From Pseudolysinimonas_A sp039912695 (GTDB taxonomy: Bacteria; Actinomycetota; Actinomycetes; Actinomycetales; Microbacteriaceae), in the NCBI RefSeq assembly GCF_039912695.1, contig NZ_JBDSPJ010000022.1:346228-410227 (forward strand): a stretch of DNA of 64,000 nucleotides, read 5' to 3'. Position numbers and translations under genes: made by a program. Below the pieces are notes generated by a model. It did not search any database, was not told where the DNA came from, and worked only from the letters and a program-made list of their open reading frames with translations. Numbering within the stretch: position 1 is the stretch's first letter; each line of letters starts with the position of its first letter. Shown piece after piece: positions 50,449 through 57,992 of this stretch.

Positions 50449-51654
50449 GTGGCGGAATCGATCTCGGCGGCTGCGGCGCGACGAATCGCGTTGGCCGCAC
50501 AAGGCTTCGGCAGCCCGCGTCCTGCCGCCGTCGGCACTCGGCAGCTCACCCTCCTGTTGCAGCGCCTCGGGGTGTTGCAGATCGACTCGGTCAATGTGTT
50601 CGAGCGCAGTCACTACCTCCCGGCCTTTGCTCGACTCGGCTCCTACGACAAGGCACTCCTCGACCGGTTGACGATGACCGCGAAGTCGCCATATCTCGAA
50701 TACTGGGCGCACGTTGCGACGTTTGTGCCCCGCGTCGACTGGCCACTCTGGCGGTGGCGGATGGCAGACATGCGTGCCAAGTACGGCAAGCCCGGAACCT
50801 GGGTCGCCGAACATCCCTCGACCATCAGTTTCGTTCTCGATGAGTTGCGAACCAACGGTCCGATGGCAGCCAGCGATATCCAACACGAAGACAATCGACG
50901 TACCGGTCCCTGGTGGGGGCTGTCGGAGTTCAAGGAAGCGCTCGAGCATCTGTTCGTGTTCGGCGAAGTCGTGACCATGGGACGCAAAGGCTTCGAGCGC
51001 GTCTACGGGCTCCCCGAGCACGCGCTCTCACCCGAGCTGCTCGACGCCCGCGTTGACGCCGTTGACGCAAAACGCGAACTGGTGCGCCGGGCGGTACGCG
51101 CGCACGGCATCGGTACTGCGAAGGATCTCGCCGACTACTACCGACTCGCGATCGCGACGACGACGACGCTCCTCGGTGAGCTCGTCGATGCGGGTGAGGT
51201 CGAGCGGGTCAAGGTTGAAGGCTGGAAGGCGCCCGGCTTTCTCCCGCTGGGCACACGCATCCCGCGTCGAATCGAAACGGCAGCTCTGCTGTCGCCCTTC
51301 GATCCGGTGGTGTGGGAACGTGACCGCGCCGAGCGGATGTTTGGCTTCCGCTATCGCATCGAGATCTACACCCCCGCCCCGAAACGGATATTCGGGTACT
51401 ACACGCTGCCCGTCCTGGTGGATGACGCCATCGTCGGTCGGATCGACCTCAAGAGCGACCGGCAGGCCGGGGTGCTGCGGGTGCAGTCCGCCTGGCGCGA
51501 AGCCCATGCGCCGCGCGGGATCGAGGAACGCCTCGTTCCGGTGTTGCGTGAGACCGCTGCCTGGCAGGGGCTTGGCGACATCCTGGTGCTGGATCGCGGC
51601 GACCTTGCTCGTGATCTGGCCACCGCACTGGGAACTGCGCCGCTGTCAACGTAG
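50449..51654 (+). CDS. AlkZ/YcaQ-like DNA glycosylase (HTH_42)
   Basis: 401 residues from the GTG at 50449, chosen because TAGGGT (50436-50441) is seven bases upstream; an in-frame GTG at 50443 is less well placed. The N-terminal region matches the HTH_42 family: RIALAAQGF, then LQRLGVLQIDSVNVFERSHYL containing the Q-x-D catalytic motif of AlkZ. Further family words are YWAHVATFVPRVDWPL, VKVEGWKAPGFL and LLSPFDPVVWERDRAERMF. E. coli YcaQ and Streptomyces AlkZ unhook interstrand crosslinks; a repair role is likely. No biosynthetic cluster is near, so it resembles the YcaQ-type general enzyme. Confidence 0.88.
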   Translation: MAESISAAAARRIALAAQGFGSPRPAAVGTRQLTLLLQRLGVLQIDSVNVFERSHYLPAFARLGSYDKALLDRLTMTAKSPYLEYWAHVATFVPRVDWPLWRWRMADMRAKYGKPGTWVAEHPSTISFVLDELRTNGPMAASDIQHEDNRRTGPWWGLSEFKEALEHLFVFGEVVTMGRKGFERVYGLPEHALSPELLDARVDAVDAKRELVRRAVRAHGIGTAKDLADYYRLAIATTTTLLGELVDAGEVERVKVEGWKAPGFLPLGTRIPRRIETAALLSPFDPVVWERDRAERMFGFRYRIEIYTPAPKRIFGYYTLPVLVDDAIVGRIDLKSDRQAGVLRVQSAWREAHAPRGIEERLVPVLRETAAWQGLGDILVLDRGDLARDLATALGTAPLST

Positions 51655-51680
51655 ACAGGGGGGTTGCGCGTCGTCACAGT

Positions 51681-52772
51681 ATGAGCATGACTCGCACCTC
51701 CCGCGCCGTTGTCGCGATCGCCGCACTCGCCCTGCTGCCGCTCCTCGCGGCGTGTGGTGACCCGAATCTGCCCGCACCTACGCCATCGACATCGACTACC
51801 GCCGACGGGACGCCCCCGGCTTCGCCCGACGCAACTGTCGACGACACCCGGGCCCGTGCAACGGATGCGACGTGTGCAGAACTGGCGCCCGCCGGCACTT
51901 TCGACGGGCTGTTCTCGATCCCGATCGTGCCGGTCGGTCCCGAGCGAACGAGTGCTTTTGTCTCGACGATCATCGACGAGACCTGGCTGGTCGAGCAGGC
52001 GGGCGGCGTGGCGTGCGACTGGCAGGGTGCCGGCAGCACGGTCGGTTCGGAAGGTCTCTTCGACTACCGCGGCGTGCGCATTCTCCTCGTGCCGATTAGT
52101 GACGGCGCCTGGAGCGACTTCTCGGCGACCCAAACCGATCCGGGGGAAGACATCCTGAACTGTGGCGACGGAATCTGCCGACGCGACGTGCACGTGAACG
52201 GCTGGTGGCTATCGCTCTGGGGGTTCGAGTTCGAGAGCGAGGCTCGCCAGACGGTGGCTGTCGCTGCGTACACCACGATCGTCGCCCGCGTCGCGGCTCT
52301 GCCGTCGCCCCGCTCCGTCGCCCACACCTCGACCCTCAGCAGTGACTGCAACCTCATCGTGCCGAGGGACCGCATTGCGGCCGCGTTCGGTGTTTCGGCA
52401 TCGTCAGTCCTGGTCGAGGCATCCCACTTCCCCTACCTGCACGACCTCGTGCTCGGAGAGCTCGGGGGCGCCGACTGCAACATCCGGATCGACGGCGTCG
52501 ACGTCGCCGAGGTGCAGACGGTGCCGGGGGGCGCCGACGTCCGAGCCGAAGCGGTCGCGGCCTACAACGCGATCGCTGGAGACCAGGAAGAACTGCTCGC
52601 CGTGCCCGGACTCGCCGAGCCGGGCAGCTTCCGGCCGCAGGTCGAATCCAGCGGGTTCGACATTGCCCCTGACGGCGACTGGATCAAGATCATCCCGTGG
52701 GGCGGCTACGGTACCCGCACCCTGCAGGAGACGGCGGTCGCCATCGCGACGATCGTGGTGGCCGCTCGCTGA
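51681..52772 (+). CDS. Putative lipoprotein with two related modules
   Basis: 363 residues. Signal peptide with lipobox LLAAC near residue 25, then a Thr/Pro/Ser linker. Two modules of about 140 residues follow, each with paired cysteines (ATCAEL ... VACDWQG and SSDCNLIV ... ADCNIRI), resembling the DUF3558 layout of actinobacterial surface lipoproteins. Internal duplication is suggested by the repeated pattern GG-x-x-C-x-x followed by an Ala-rich helix (AVAAYTTIVARV and AVAAYNAIAG). The function is unknown. The stop is adjacent to the convergent htpX stop. Confidence 0.78.
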   Translation: MSMTRTSRAVVAIAALALLPLLAACGDPNLPAPTPSTSTTADGTPPASPDATVDDTRARATDATCAELAPAGTFDGLFSIPIVPVGPERTSAFVSTIIDETWLVEQAGGVACDWQGAGSTVGSEGLFDYRGVRILLVPISDGAWSDFSATQTDPGEDILNCGDGICRRDVHVNGWWLSLWGFEFESEARQTVAVAAYTTIVARVAALPSPRSVAHTSTLSSDCNLIVPRDRIAAAFGVSASSVLVEASHFPYLHDLVLGELGGADCNIRIDGVDVAEVQTVPGGADVRAEAVAAYNAIAGDQEELLAVPGLAEPGSFRPQVESSGFDIAPDGDWIKIIPWGGYGTRTLQETAVAIATIVVAAR

Positions 52773-52773
52773 C

Positions 52774-53664
52774 CTAGAACTTGGTGGCGTTGTTTCGCAG
52801 ACGCGCGATCCGGTCGGCGATCGGGGGGTGGGTCGAGAACAGTTTCGACATGAAACCCGGACGGTTCGGGTCGGCGATCCAGAGGTGCGACATCGAGGTG
52901 TTGGTGCGCGCGACCGGGCGACCGTAGGTCTGCAACTTCTCGAGCGCCGACGCCAGCGCTTCAGGGTTGCGCGTCGTCAGCGAGCTGGTGGCATCCGCCA
53001 GGTATTCGCGCTGACGCGACACCGCCGCCTGCACGACCGCCGCGACGATGGGGGCGAGGATCGCAGCGACCAGGCCGATCGCGATGACCACGAGGAACGC
53101 CGGCCCACCGAGGTTGCTGTTGCGGCTGCGGCCACCCCAGAACAGCATGCGGAAGATGATGTCGGCGATCAGACCGATGGCAATGACCAGGCCGAAGACG
53201 ATGAGCGAGACCCGGATGTCGTAGTTCTTGACGTGGCCCATCTCGTGAGCCATGACACCTTCAAGTTCGGAGTCGGTCATGATCTCGAGGATGCCGGTGG
53301 TCGCCGCAACGACCGCGTGCTCGGGGTCACGCCCGGTCGCGAACGCGTTCGGTGCCGGATCGTTGATCACGTACACCTTCGGCATCGGAAGCCCCTCGGT
53401 GATCGCCAGGTTTTCGACGATCCGGTAGAGGCGCGGCTGATCGGCTTTCGTGACTTCCCGTGCCCCAGACAGGGCGAGGGTCTCACGAGTGGCCAAGAAG
53501 TACTGGATGACGGCGTAGCCAATCGCCACCACGACCGTCCAGATCGACACCGACCAGTCGCCCACGATGAAGGAGGCGACGACGGACAGAGCGCCGATGA
53601 TGAGAATGAACAACAGAATGATGAACACGGTGTTGCGCTTGTTCTTCGCGATCGCGGAGTACAT
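52774..53664 (-). CDS. htpX: M48 family membrane metalloprotease HtpX
   Basis: 296 residues from an ATG with AAGGA upstream. Two N-terminal helices, the zinc motif HEMGH at about 139-143, two more helices, and the third ligand Glu in REYLADATSSL. The C-terminal FSTHPPIADRIARL is typical of the family. It degrades misfolded membrane proteins. It lies downstream of lemA, an association common in many bacteria, with a strong hairpin between them. Confidence 0.96.
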   Translation of the reverse strand: MYSAIAKNKRNTVFIILLFILIIGALSVVASFIVGDWSVSIWTVVVAIGYAVIQYFLATRETLALSGAREVTKADQPRLYRIVENLAITEGLPMPKVYVINDPAPNAFATGRDPEHAVVAATTGILEIMTDSELEGVMAHEMGHVKNYDIRVSLIVFGLVIAIGLIADIIFRMLFWGGRSRNSNLGGPAFLVVIAIGLVAAILAPIVAAVVQAAVSRQREYLADATSSLTTRNPEALASALEKLQTYGRPVARTNTSMSHLWIADPNRPGFMSKLFSTHPPIADRIARLRNNATKF

Positions 53665-53707
53665 ATCGATCCTTGGGTGGCGAGGCTTTGCGAGCCGGGT
53701 CTAACTA

Positions 53708-53743
53708 CGAGGCTCCGCCGGTCATTCAACCGGCGGAGCCTCG
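53708..53743 (-). terminator. Perfect 15-bp stem-loop between lemA and htpX
   Basis: CGAGGCTCCGCCGGT (53708-53722) is exactly complementary to 53729-53743, with a 6-nt loop. On the minus strand it follows the lemA stop by 28 nt and precedes htpX by 43 nt. A terminator or a control point giving less htpX than lemA. Confidence 0.75.
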
Positions 53744-53771
53744 GTGCCTGCTGTGAGAAGCCAGGCGATGC

Positions 53772-54353
53772 TTAGAACTGCACCTTCGGCGGCTCGGCGA
53801 TCGCGGAAGGCTCGTCGACCTGGAAGAACTCGCGCTCCTTGAAGCCGAGGCCGCGCACGAACAGCGTGTTCGGAAAGGTCTTGATCTTGGTGTTGAGTTC
53901 GCGCACGCCACCGTTGTAGAACCGACGCGAGGCCTGGATCTTGTCTTCGGTGTCGACCAGCTCTGCCTGCAACTGCAGGAAGTTCTGGTTGGCCTGCAGT
54001 TGGGGGTACGCCTCGGCGACCGCGAAGATGCTCTTCAGGGCCGACTGCATCATGTTCTCGGCCTTGCCTGCTTCGGCCGGCGTGCTGGCGTTGACTGTCG
54101 CGGCACGCGCGGCGGTCACGTTCTCGAAGACCTCTTTTTCATGGGCTGCGTAGCCCTTGACGGCCTCGATGAGGTTCGGGATGAGGTCGGCACGACGCTT
54201 GAGCTGGACGGTGATGTCGCTCCAGGCCTCATCGACGCGGACGTTGAGTTTGACGAGGCCGTTGTACGTCGACAACAAGTAGCCACCAACGATGACGACA
54301 AGGACGACGAGGACGATGACCACGATCAGAATGGGCTCCATGCGGCCCATCAT
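53772..54353 (-). CDS. lemA: LemA family protein
   Basis: 193 residues from the ATG at 54351-54353; a second ATG at 54339-54341 (MEPILIVV) gives 189 residues and is equally plausible because neither has a clear ribosome site. An N-terminal helix (VVIVLVVLVVIVGGYLL) precedes a long four-helix domain: YNGLVKLNVRVDEAWSDI, QLKRRADLIPNLIEAVKGYA and ARRFYNGGVRELNTKI-type C-terminal words. The function is unknown; it is often encoded with HtpX, as here. Confidence 0.94.
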   Translation of the reverse strand: MMGRMEPILIVVIVLVVLVVIVGGYLLSTYNGLVKLNVRVDEAWSDITVQLKRRADLIPNLIEAVKGYAAHEKEVFENVTAARAATVNASTPAEAGKAENMMQSALKSIFAVAEAYPQLQANQNFLQLQAELVDTEDKIQASRRFYNGGVRELNTKIKTFPNTLFVRGLGFKEREFFQVDEPSAIAEPPKVQF

Positions 54354-54362
54354 ACGGGCGGA

Positions 54363-55793
54363 TCAGTGAGTGCGGGCTGCCAAAAGTCGCTGATACCAGG
54401 CGAAGGATGCCTTCGTGGTGCGCTCTTGAGTGTCGGGGTCAACGGCCACCAACCCGAACTTCTGGGTGTAGCCGGCCGCCCACTCAAAGTTGTCGAGCAG
54501 CGACCAGACGAAGTACCCCTCGACCTTGACGCCGGGAACTTCGGTGAGGGCAGCAGACAGATGCGTTGCGAGGTAGTCGATGCGATCAGCGTCGTTGATC
54601 GCGCCGACCCGGTTTGGCATATCGGGATAGCTAGCGCCGCCCTCGGTGAAGATGACGGGCGGCAACTTCGAGCCGTAGCGATCGGCGAAGTGGCCCAGCA
54701 GCACCGGGACGAGATCGGGTGAGTCGGGCCAGTCGAATCCGGTGACCCCATACTCCGGCCAGGGCTCAAGCCGCATCGGCAGGTCGAGCATCGCCTTGGT
54801 CTGACTGTCGGGTGTGCCGATCTTGAGCCGCGGTGGCCCGGCGGCGACCCGGCTGGGGAAGTAGTACTGCACCCCGTAGAAGTCCAGAGGTTGCGCGATG
54901 ATCTTGGCGTCACCCCACCGCGGCGTGCCGGAGAGCCGCACCCCGAGGCCCACCAGACCGGGTGCACGCTTGCCGCGCAGCACGGGGTCAGCGAACACCC
55001 GATTGCTGAGGATGTCGAAGTTGCGCGCCGCGAACCGGTCGCTCCAGCGCGAGCTCGCCGCGAATACGGGAGTGTGCGCGTTGGAGATGCCGATGCGACC
55101 CTTCACCGGTACCTCGCGCAAGGCCTTCACCGCGAGACCGTGACCGAGCAGCAGGTGGTGCGAGGCTCGCGCCCCGGCGACCCAGAGTGCCCTGCCCGGC
55201 GCGTGCACGCCCAACGTGTAGCCCTCAAGCGCGAGGGTGGCGGGTTCGTTGATCGTCACCCAGTCGGCGACCCGATCGCCGAACGCTTCGCCCACGATGC
55301 GCACGTAGTCCGCGAAGCGATACGCGGTGTCGCGTTTGGTCCAGCCGCCCGCCTGCTCGAGTGCCCACGGGGTGTCCCAGTGGAACAGAGTCGCCATCGG
55401 GCGGATGCCGGCCTCGAGCAGTTCGTCAAGCAGGCGGTCGTAGAACGCGAGGCCTTCCGGGTTGACCGCACCCTTGCCGAGAGGCTGCACCCGCGGCCAC
55501 GAGATCGAGAAGCGGTAGGCATCCACCCCGAGCTCTTTCATGAGCGCGACGTCTTCCGGCATCCGGTGGTAGTGGTCGGCGGCGGTCAACGCGTTCGAAT
55601 GATCGAGGATCGTGTCGGGCCGGGCCGCGAAGATGTCCCACCCCGCGGCGCCGCGCGAGGCCGAGCCGCCTTCGATTTGGTACGACGACGTGCTGACGCC
55701 GAGCAGGAACCCGGGTGGCAGTTTCGCGGCGAGCCGCTTGAGCGCGGCACCCTCGGGGGGTGGCCCGTCGGGTCGTGGGCCCGCGGGTGTCAT
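54363..55793 (-). CDS. Family 1 glycoside hydrolase (beta-glucosidase), paralogue A
   Basis: 476 residues. GH1 barrel: N-terminal LAAKLPPGFLLGVSTSSYQIEG, the acid/base Glu in WVTINEPATLALEGY (about 183), and the nucleophile in VIFTEGGASYPD (about 383). The usual ENG is EGG here, and the same replacement occurs in paralogue B. It cleaves terminal beta-D-glucosyl residues, presumably inside the cell since there is no signal peptide. An extra 15-20 residue Pro-rich N-terminus precedes the barrel. A partial copy of its first 30 codons lies upstream at 56530-56646. Confidence 0.93.
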   Translation of the reverse strand: MTPAGPRPDGPPPEGAALKRLAAKLPPGFLLGVSTSSYQIEGGSASRGAAGWDIFAARPDTILDHSNALTAADHYHRMPEDVALMKELGVDAYRFSISWPRVQPLGKGAVNPEGLAFYDRLLDELLEAGIRPMATLFHWDTPWALEQAGGWTKRDTAYRFADYVRIVGEAFGDRVADWVTINEPATLALEGYTLGVHAPGRALWVAGARASHHLLLGHGLAVKALREVPVKGRIGISNAHTPVFAASSRWSDRFAARNFDILSNRVFADPVLRGKRAPGLVGLGVRLSGTPRWGDAKIIAQPLDFYGVQYYFPSRVAAGPPRLKIGTPDSQTKAMLDLPMRLEPWPEYGVTGFDWPDSPDLVPVLLGHFADRYGSKLPPVIFTEGGASYPDMPNRVGAINDADRIDYLATHLSAALTEVPGVKVEGYFVWSLLDNFEWAAGYTQKFGLVAVDPDTQERTTKASFAWYQRLLAARTH

Positions 55794-55807
55794 ACCCCTA
55801 TTTTCGT

Positions 55808-55852
55808 TGACCCGTCAGCGTCGCGCCGCGCGGCGCGCCCGTTGCAAATCGC
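55808..55852 (-). pseudogene. Scar: duplicated 3' end of GH1 paralogue B
   Basis: Forty-five bases match 57986-58030, the true end of paralogue B, with three mismatches. Both encode DLQRARRAARR and the same stop. Here the fragment directly follows the stop of the orphan gene at 55876 and precedes GH1 paralogue A. It marks where B once ended next to A. Confidence 0.8.
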
Positions 55853-55875
55853 CGCTCTCGGCATCGGGCTTCAGG

Positions 55876-56511
55876 TCAATCCGCGGAGTTGAGCCCATAT
55901 CGGACACGGAACCGATCAGCGAAAGAACGAAACTCGGTCGCGGCGGGGTCATCGCGCGTTCCAAGACCTTCTTGGGAAGAGTCGACAACTTGCATCGCGC
56001 GCGCAACGTCTCCTAAGAGCAACAACGAAACAGGCCGTCTGTAGATGAGTTGATGTTGCGCACCCATCCCTGCATTGAGGAGTCGATCTATCTCTCGAAG
56101 CGAGGACCCCGACTCCATGAACGGCACACCAAATTTCTCGATCGCAGCAACCACCTCGTCCGACTTCGTATCTATGTCGTTGGGACCGATCGCCCAGGCT
56201 TTGTAGCGCATATCGGGCATCAATTGACCCAGCGGACTGCTCACGGTCGGCGGTAGGTACGGGTGGAACTTTTCGCCGCGCAGCTCTGCAACGATTCGCT
56301 CAATTCCTTGGTGTCGAACGCCGACGACGGGAAATACTTCGACGCTGCCGGCGACGAGGTGCCGTCGAGCAGTGTTGACGCCAAGCCAACCGATAACGTC
56401 GTTGGAAACGGTGTACGTGAATATGGCACCCGCTCGCTTCTCAAAGCCGCGAGCACGCAGACGGGCGGTCAAGGAGGGAAGCCAGGCTAACCTCAGGGGC
56501 TCAGTGGCCAT
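55876..56511 (-). CDS. Orphan protein, possibly immunity-like
   Basis: 211 residues from the ATG at 56509-56511. The sequence is soluble, without signal peptide or membrane helix. It begins EPLRLAWLPSLTARLRARGF, has a central VFPVVGVRHQGIERIVAELRGEKFHPYLPP and a helical C-terminus. I do not recognise a named domain. The base composition is clearly more A/T-rich than the flanking glucosidases. Its position in a strip of toxin/immunity remnants, and its size and solubility, are what suggest an orphan immunity protein; that is inference. The 5' end overlaps the tail of a GH1 N-terminal scar. Confidence 0.6.
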   Translation of the reverse strand: MATEPLRLAWLPSLTARLRARGFEKRAGAIFTYTVSNDVIGWLGVNTARRHLVAGSVEVFPVVGVRHQGIERIVAELRGEKFHPYLPPTVSSPLGQLMPDMRYKAWAIGPNDIDTKSDEVVAAIEKFGVPFMESGSSLREIDRLLNAGMGAQHQLIYRRPVSLLLLGDVARAMQVVDSSQEGLGTRDDPAATEFRSFADRFRVRYGLNSAD

Positions 56512-56529
56512 GGCTGCCAAGTGGTGCAG

Positions 56530-56646
56530 CGCTGACTCCGAGTAAAAACACGGGAGGCAGCTTTGCGGCCAGCCACTTAGGCTCGGCACCCTCGGGGGGC
56601 TTCTCGTCGTGAGGCTTGTCCGAGGACGCGCTTCCCTCGGATGTCA
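56530..56646 (-). pseudogene. Scar: N-terminal fragment of a GH1 gene
   Basis: From an ATG at 56644-56646 the frame reads MTSEG, then PPEGAEPKWLAAKLPPVF and LLGVSAA, clearly related to the start of paralogue A (PPEGAALKRLAAKLPPGF, LLGVSTS). Homology stops after about 39 codons. The frame then runs 9 codons into unrelated sequence to a TGA that overlaps the start of the 55876-56511 gene. The fragment is diverged in sequence, so the duplication is not very recent. Confidence 0.8.
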
Positions 56647-56716
56647 TGTCCACAGCTTGGTGGAGCCATCCGTCGCGTCGACGGAGCGGCACGCCAAACG
56701 ACCCCGGGCAAGTAGC

Positions 56717-57214
56717 TCAAGAATGCGTGCTGGCGAGAAGCGTGAACTCCGATGTCCATTGGGGAAGCGATTCCCTGACCTCGTTGGGCCTTGACTCCGC
56801 CATGTCGAGGATCGGCCCTAGGCCTTCCGGAGTGTCGCCGACGTAGAAGCTGGCGGACTCGCCTGTCACGGTGAATTGGCCATCGGGAAACATGCCAGCG
56901 GTGAAGGAAATGCCCGCGGGAACCTGAGCTACGTGCCAGCCAAGGATCGTCCACCATGTCATCGAGCCGCGCGATGGTGCATTCCAGATGAACTCCGTCG
57001 CGTCCTGAACGACCAGCACCGCCGTGCTTCCCTTGTCGATCTGTAGAGCTCCGTGACAGTCGAGGAGAAGCCACACCTCGGACGTCAGGAGATCGTGCCG
57101 CACGTCGATGAGGCCTACCTCCGCAAGAGCACCGTCCTCGCGGAGAGGATCGGCTGACGGCAACTCGTCAGCGCGAAGCTCGGGGACGGCGCGCAGCATC
57201 TCATGCAACTTCAT
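56717..57214 (-). CDS. Orphan protein, possibly immunity-like
   Basis: 165 residues from an ATG at 57212-57214 with only a weak ribosome site. Soluble, acidic, Trp-rich: KLHEMLRAVPELRADELP at the N-terminus, then VWLLLDCHGALQIDKGSTAVLVV and WWTILGWHVAQVPAGISFTAG in the middle, and a C-terminal helix. No named domain recognised. An acidic single-domain protein encoded just behind a toxin/CPCC pair fits an immunity protein for a lost toxin tip. Flanked on both sides by GH1 scars. Confidence 0.6.
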   Translation of the reverse strand: MKLHEMLRAVPELRADELPSADPLREDGALAEVGLIDVRHDLLTSEVWLLLDCHGALQIDKGSTAVLVVQDATEFIWNAPSRGSMTWWTILGWHVAQVPAGISFTAGMFPDGQFTVTGESASFYVGDTPEGLGPILDMAESRPNEVRESLPQWTSEFTLLASTHS

Positions 57215-57334
57215 GAGAGAAGAGTCCTGACCCCACCGAGAGATCCCATTGACAGCTCATCAAGACATCTTGGCTGAGAGCTCGCAGAGAAGGGAGTCGT
57301 ACGCCCGAGCGCGGTCGAGGATCAGCCCTGCGCT

Positions 57335-57379
57335 GCAGCGGATGCGCGCCGCTTGCAGGTCGCGCATCCATCCGAAAGA
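57335..57379 (-). pseudogene. Scar: C-terminal fragment of a GH1 gene
   Basis: In one minus-strand frame the sequence reads SFGWMRDLQAARIR, matching the C-terminus of paralogue B (SFGWVRDLQRARRAARR) at 10 of the first 12 positions. Nothing before or after continues the match. It lies between the CPCC gene and the orphan gene at 56717-57214. Confidence 0.65.
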
Positions 57380-57412
57380 CCCCTCTGGCATGCCCACGTC
57401 GTACCGAGACCT

Positions 57413-57694
57413 TCAGTGACCCTCCGAATCTTCGGCCCCAAGGAAACTGGCTAACTGTGAGTCGCCGTCCCAAGATGAGGGTGGCGACTGGGGCGGCACG
57501 CCTCGCCACCGATAGTTGTCGTCAACCCACATCGCCCGCCATTCCTCGTCTGTGTATCCGAGGTCCTCGTCGGACACCCCAAACTGGAATCCACATGAAG
57601 GGCAAATCTCATAGGAGCCCCCGCCCGCGTCAGAGCGAGGCTGCCTTGACAAGGCCGGGTAGCCGCAGATCGGGCAAATGAAACTTTCGCTCAT
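57413..57694 (-). CDS. CPCC family cysteine-rich protein, probable toxin-cognate immunity gene
   Basis: 93 residues. Two C-P-x-C knuckles (ICPICGYP at residues 6-13 and EICPSCGFQFG near 30-40) form a zinc ribbon, followed by DLGYTDEEWRAMWVDD and a Pro/Ser tail. This is the CPCC family, often encoded directly behind polymorphic-toxin tips. Here its ATG overlaps the stop of the toxin remnant (ATGA at 57691-57694), so the two were once a coupled pair. The frame is intact although the toxin is broken. Confidence 0.82.
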   Translation of the reverse strand: MSESFICPICGYPALSRQPRSDAGGGSYEICPSCGFQFGVSDEDLGYTDEEWRAMWVDDNYRWRGVPPQSPPSSWDGDSQLASFLGAEDSEGH

Positions 57695-57990
57695 GGGATC
57701 AGCGCTCCAGGTTGTCGAGACCAGTATGTCGGGCTCGTTGGCTTAAAGAACGTCAAAGTAGCTCCGTTGGGGGCGTAGGCCGCGAATGTGTTAGTCGCGG
57801 GTCGAAGATGGGGATGGTCCCATCAGAGTCAATCTTCGTAGGAGCCGTCGGGCTCCAAACGTCTGAAAGAACTCGGAGGCCATGCGTGCGTAGTCATCTG
57901 CTGATTTGGCACCGACGTCAACACCATGACGTACAAAGTGATTGGCGAGCGTGGGCAGGCGCCCGCCCAGAAATTGTCGAGAAAGTGACC
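57691..57990 (-). pseudogene. Frameshifted C-terminal tip of a polymorphic toxin
   Basis: Three minus-strand pieces in different frames line up in order. The first is LPTLANHFVRHGVDV followed by GAKSADDYARMASEFF (about 57960-57865). The second is KIDSDGTIPIFDP (about 57836-57799). The third is TNTFAAYAPNGATLTFFKP and TSPTYWSRQPG, ending in a TGA inside the CPCC start codon. I know this order (HF-x-x-HG ... DxxGxIxxxDP-x-TNTF ... FFKP ... YWxRQPG) from C-terminal tips of RHS/CDI-like toxins. At least two frameshifts separate the pieces and no delivery domain precedes them: the 5' side runs straight into the glucosidase stop. Confidence 0.72.
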
Positions 57991-57992
57991 CG

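Noticed and set aside
55815..56006. 63-codon minus-strand open frame ending in DLQRARRAARR
   Set aside because: The C-terminal match is the GH1 scar and the N-terminal part is the out-of-frame end of the 55876 gene, so it is a chance join rather than a gene.
57201..57509. 102-codon minus-strand open frame between the CPCC gene and the orphan gene
   Set aside because: It overlaps the CPCC gene in another frame and runs across a GH1 scar whose homology lies in a different frame; no evidence of coding.
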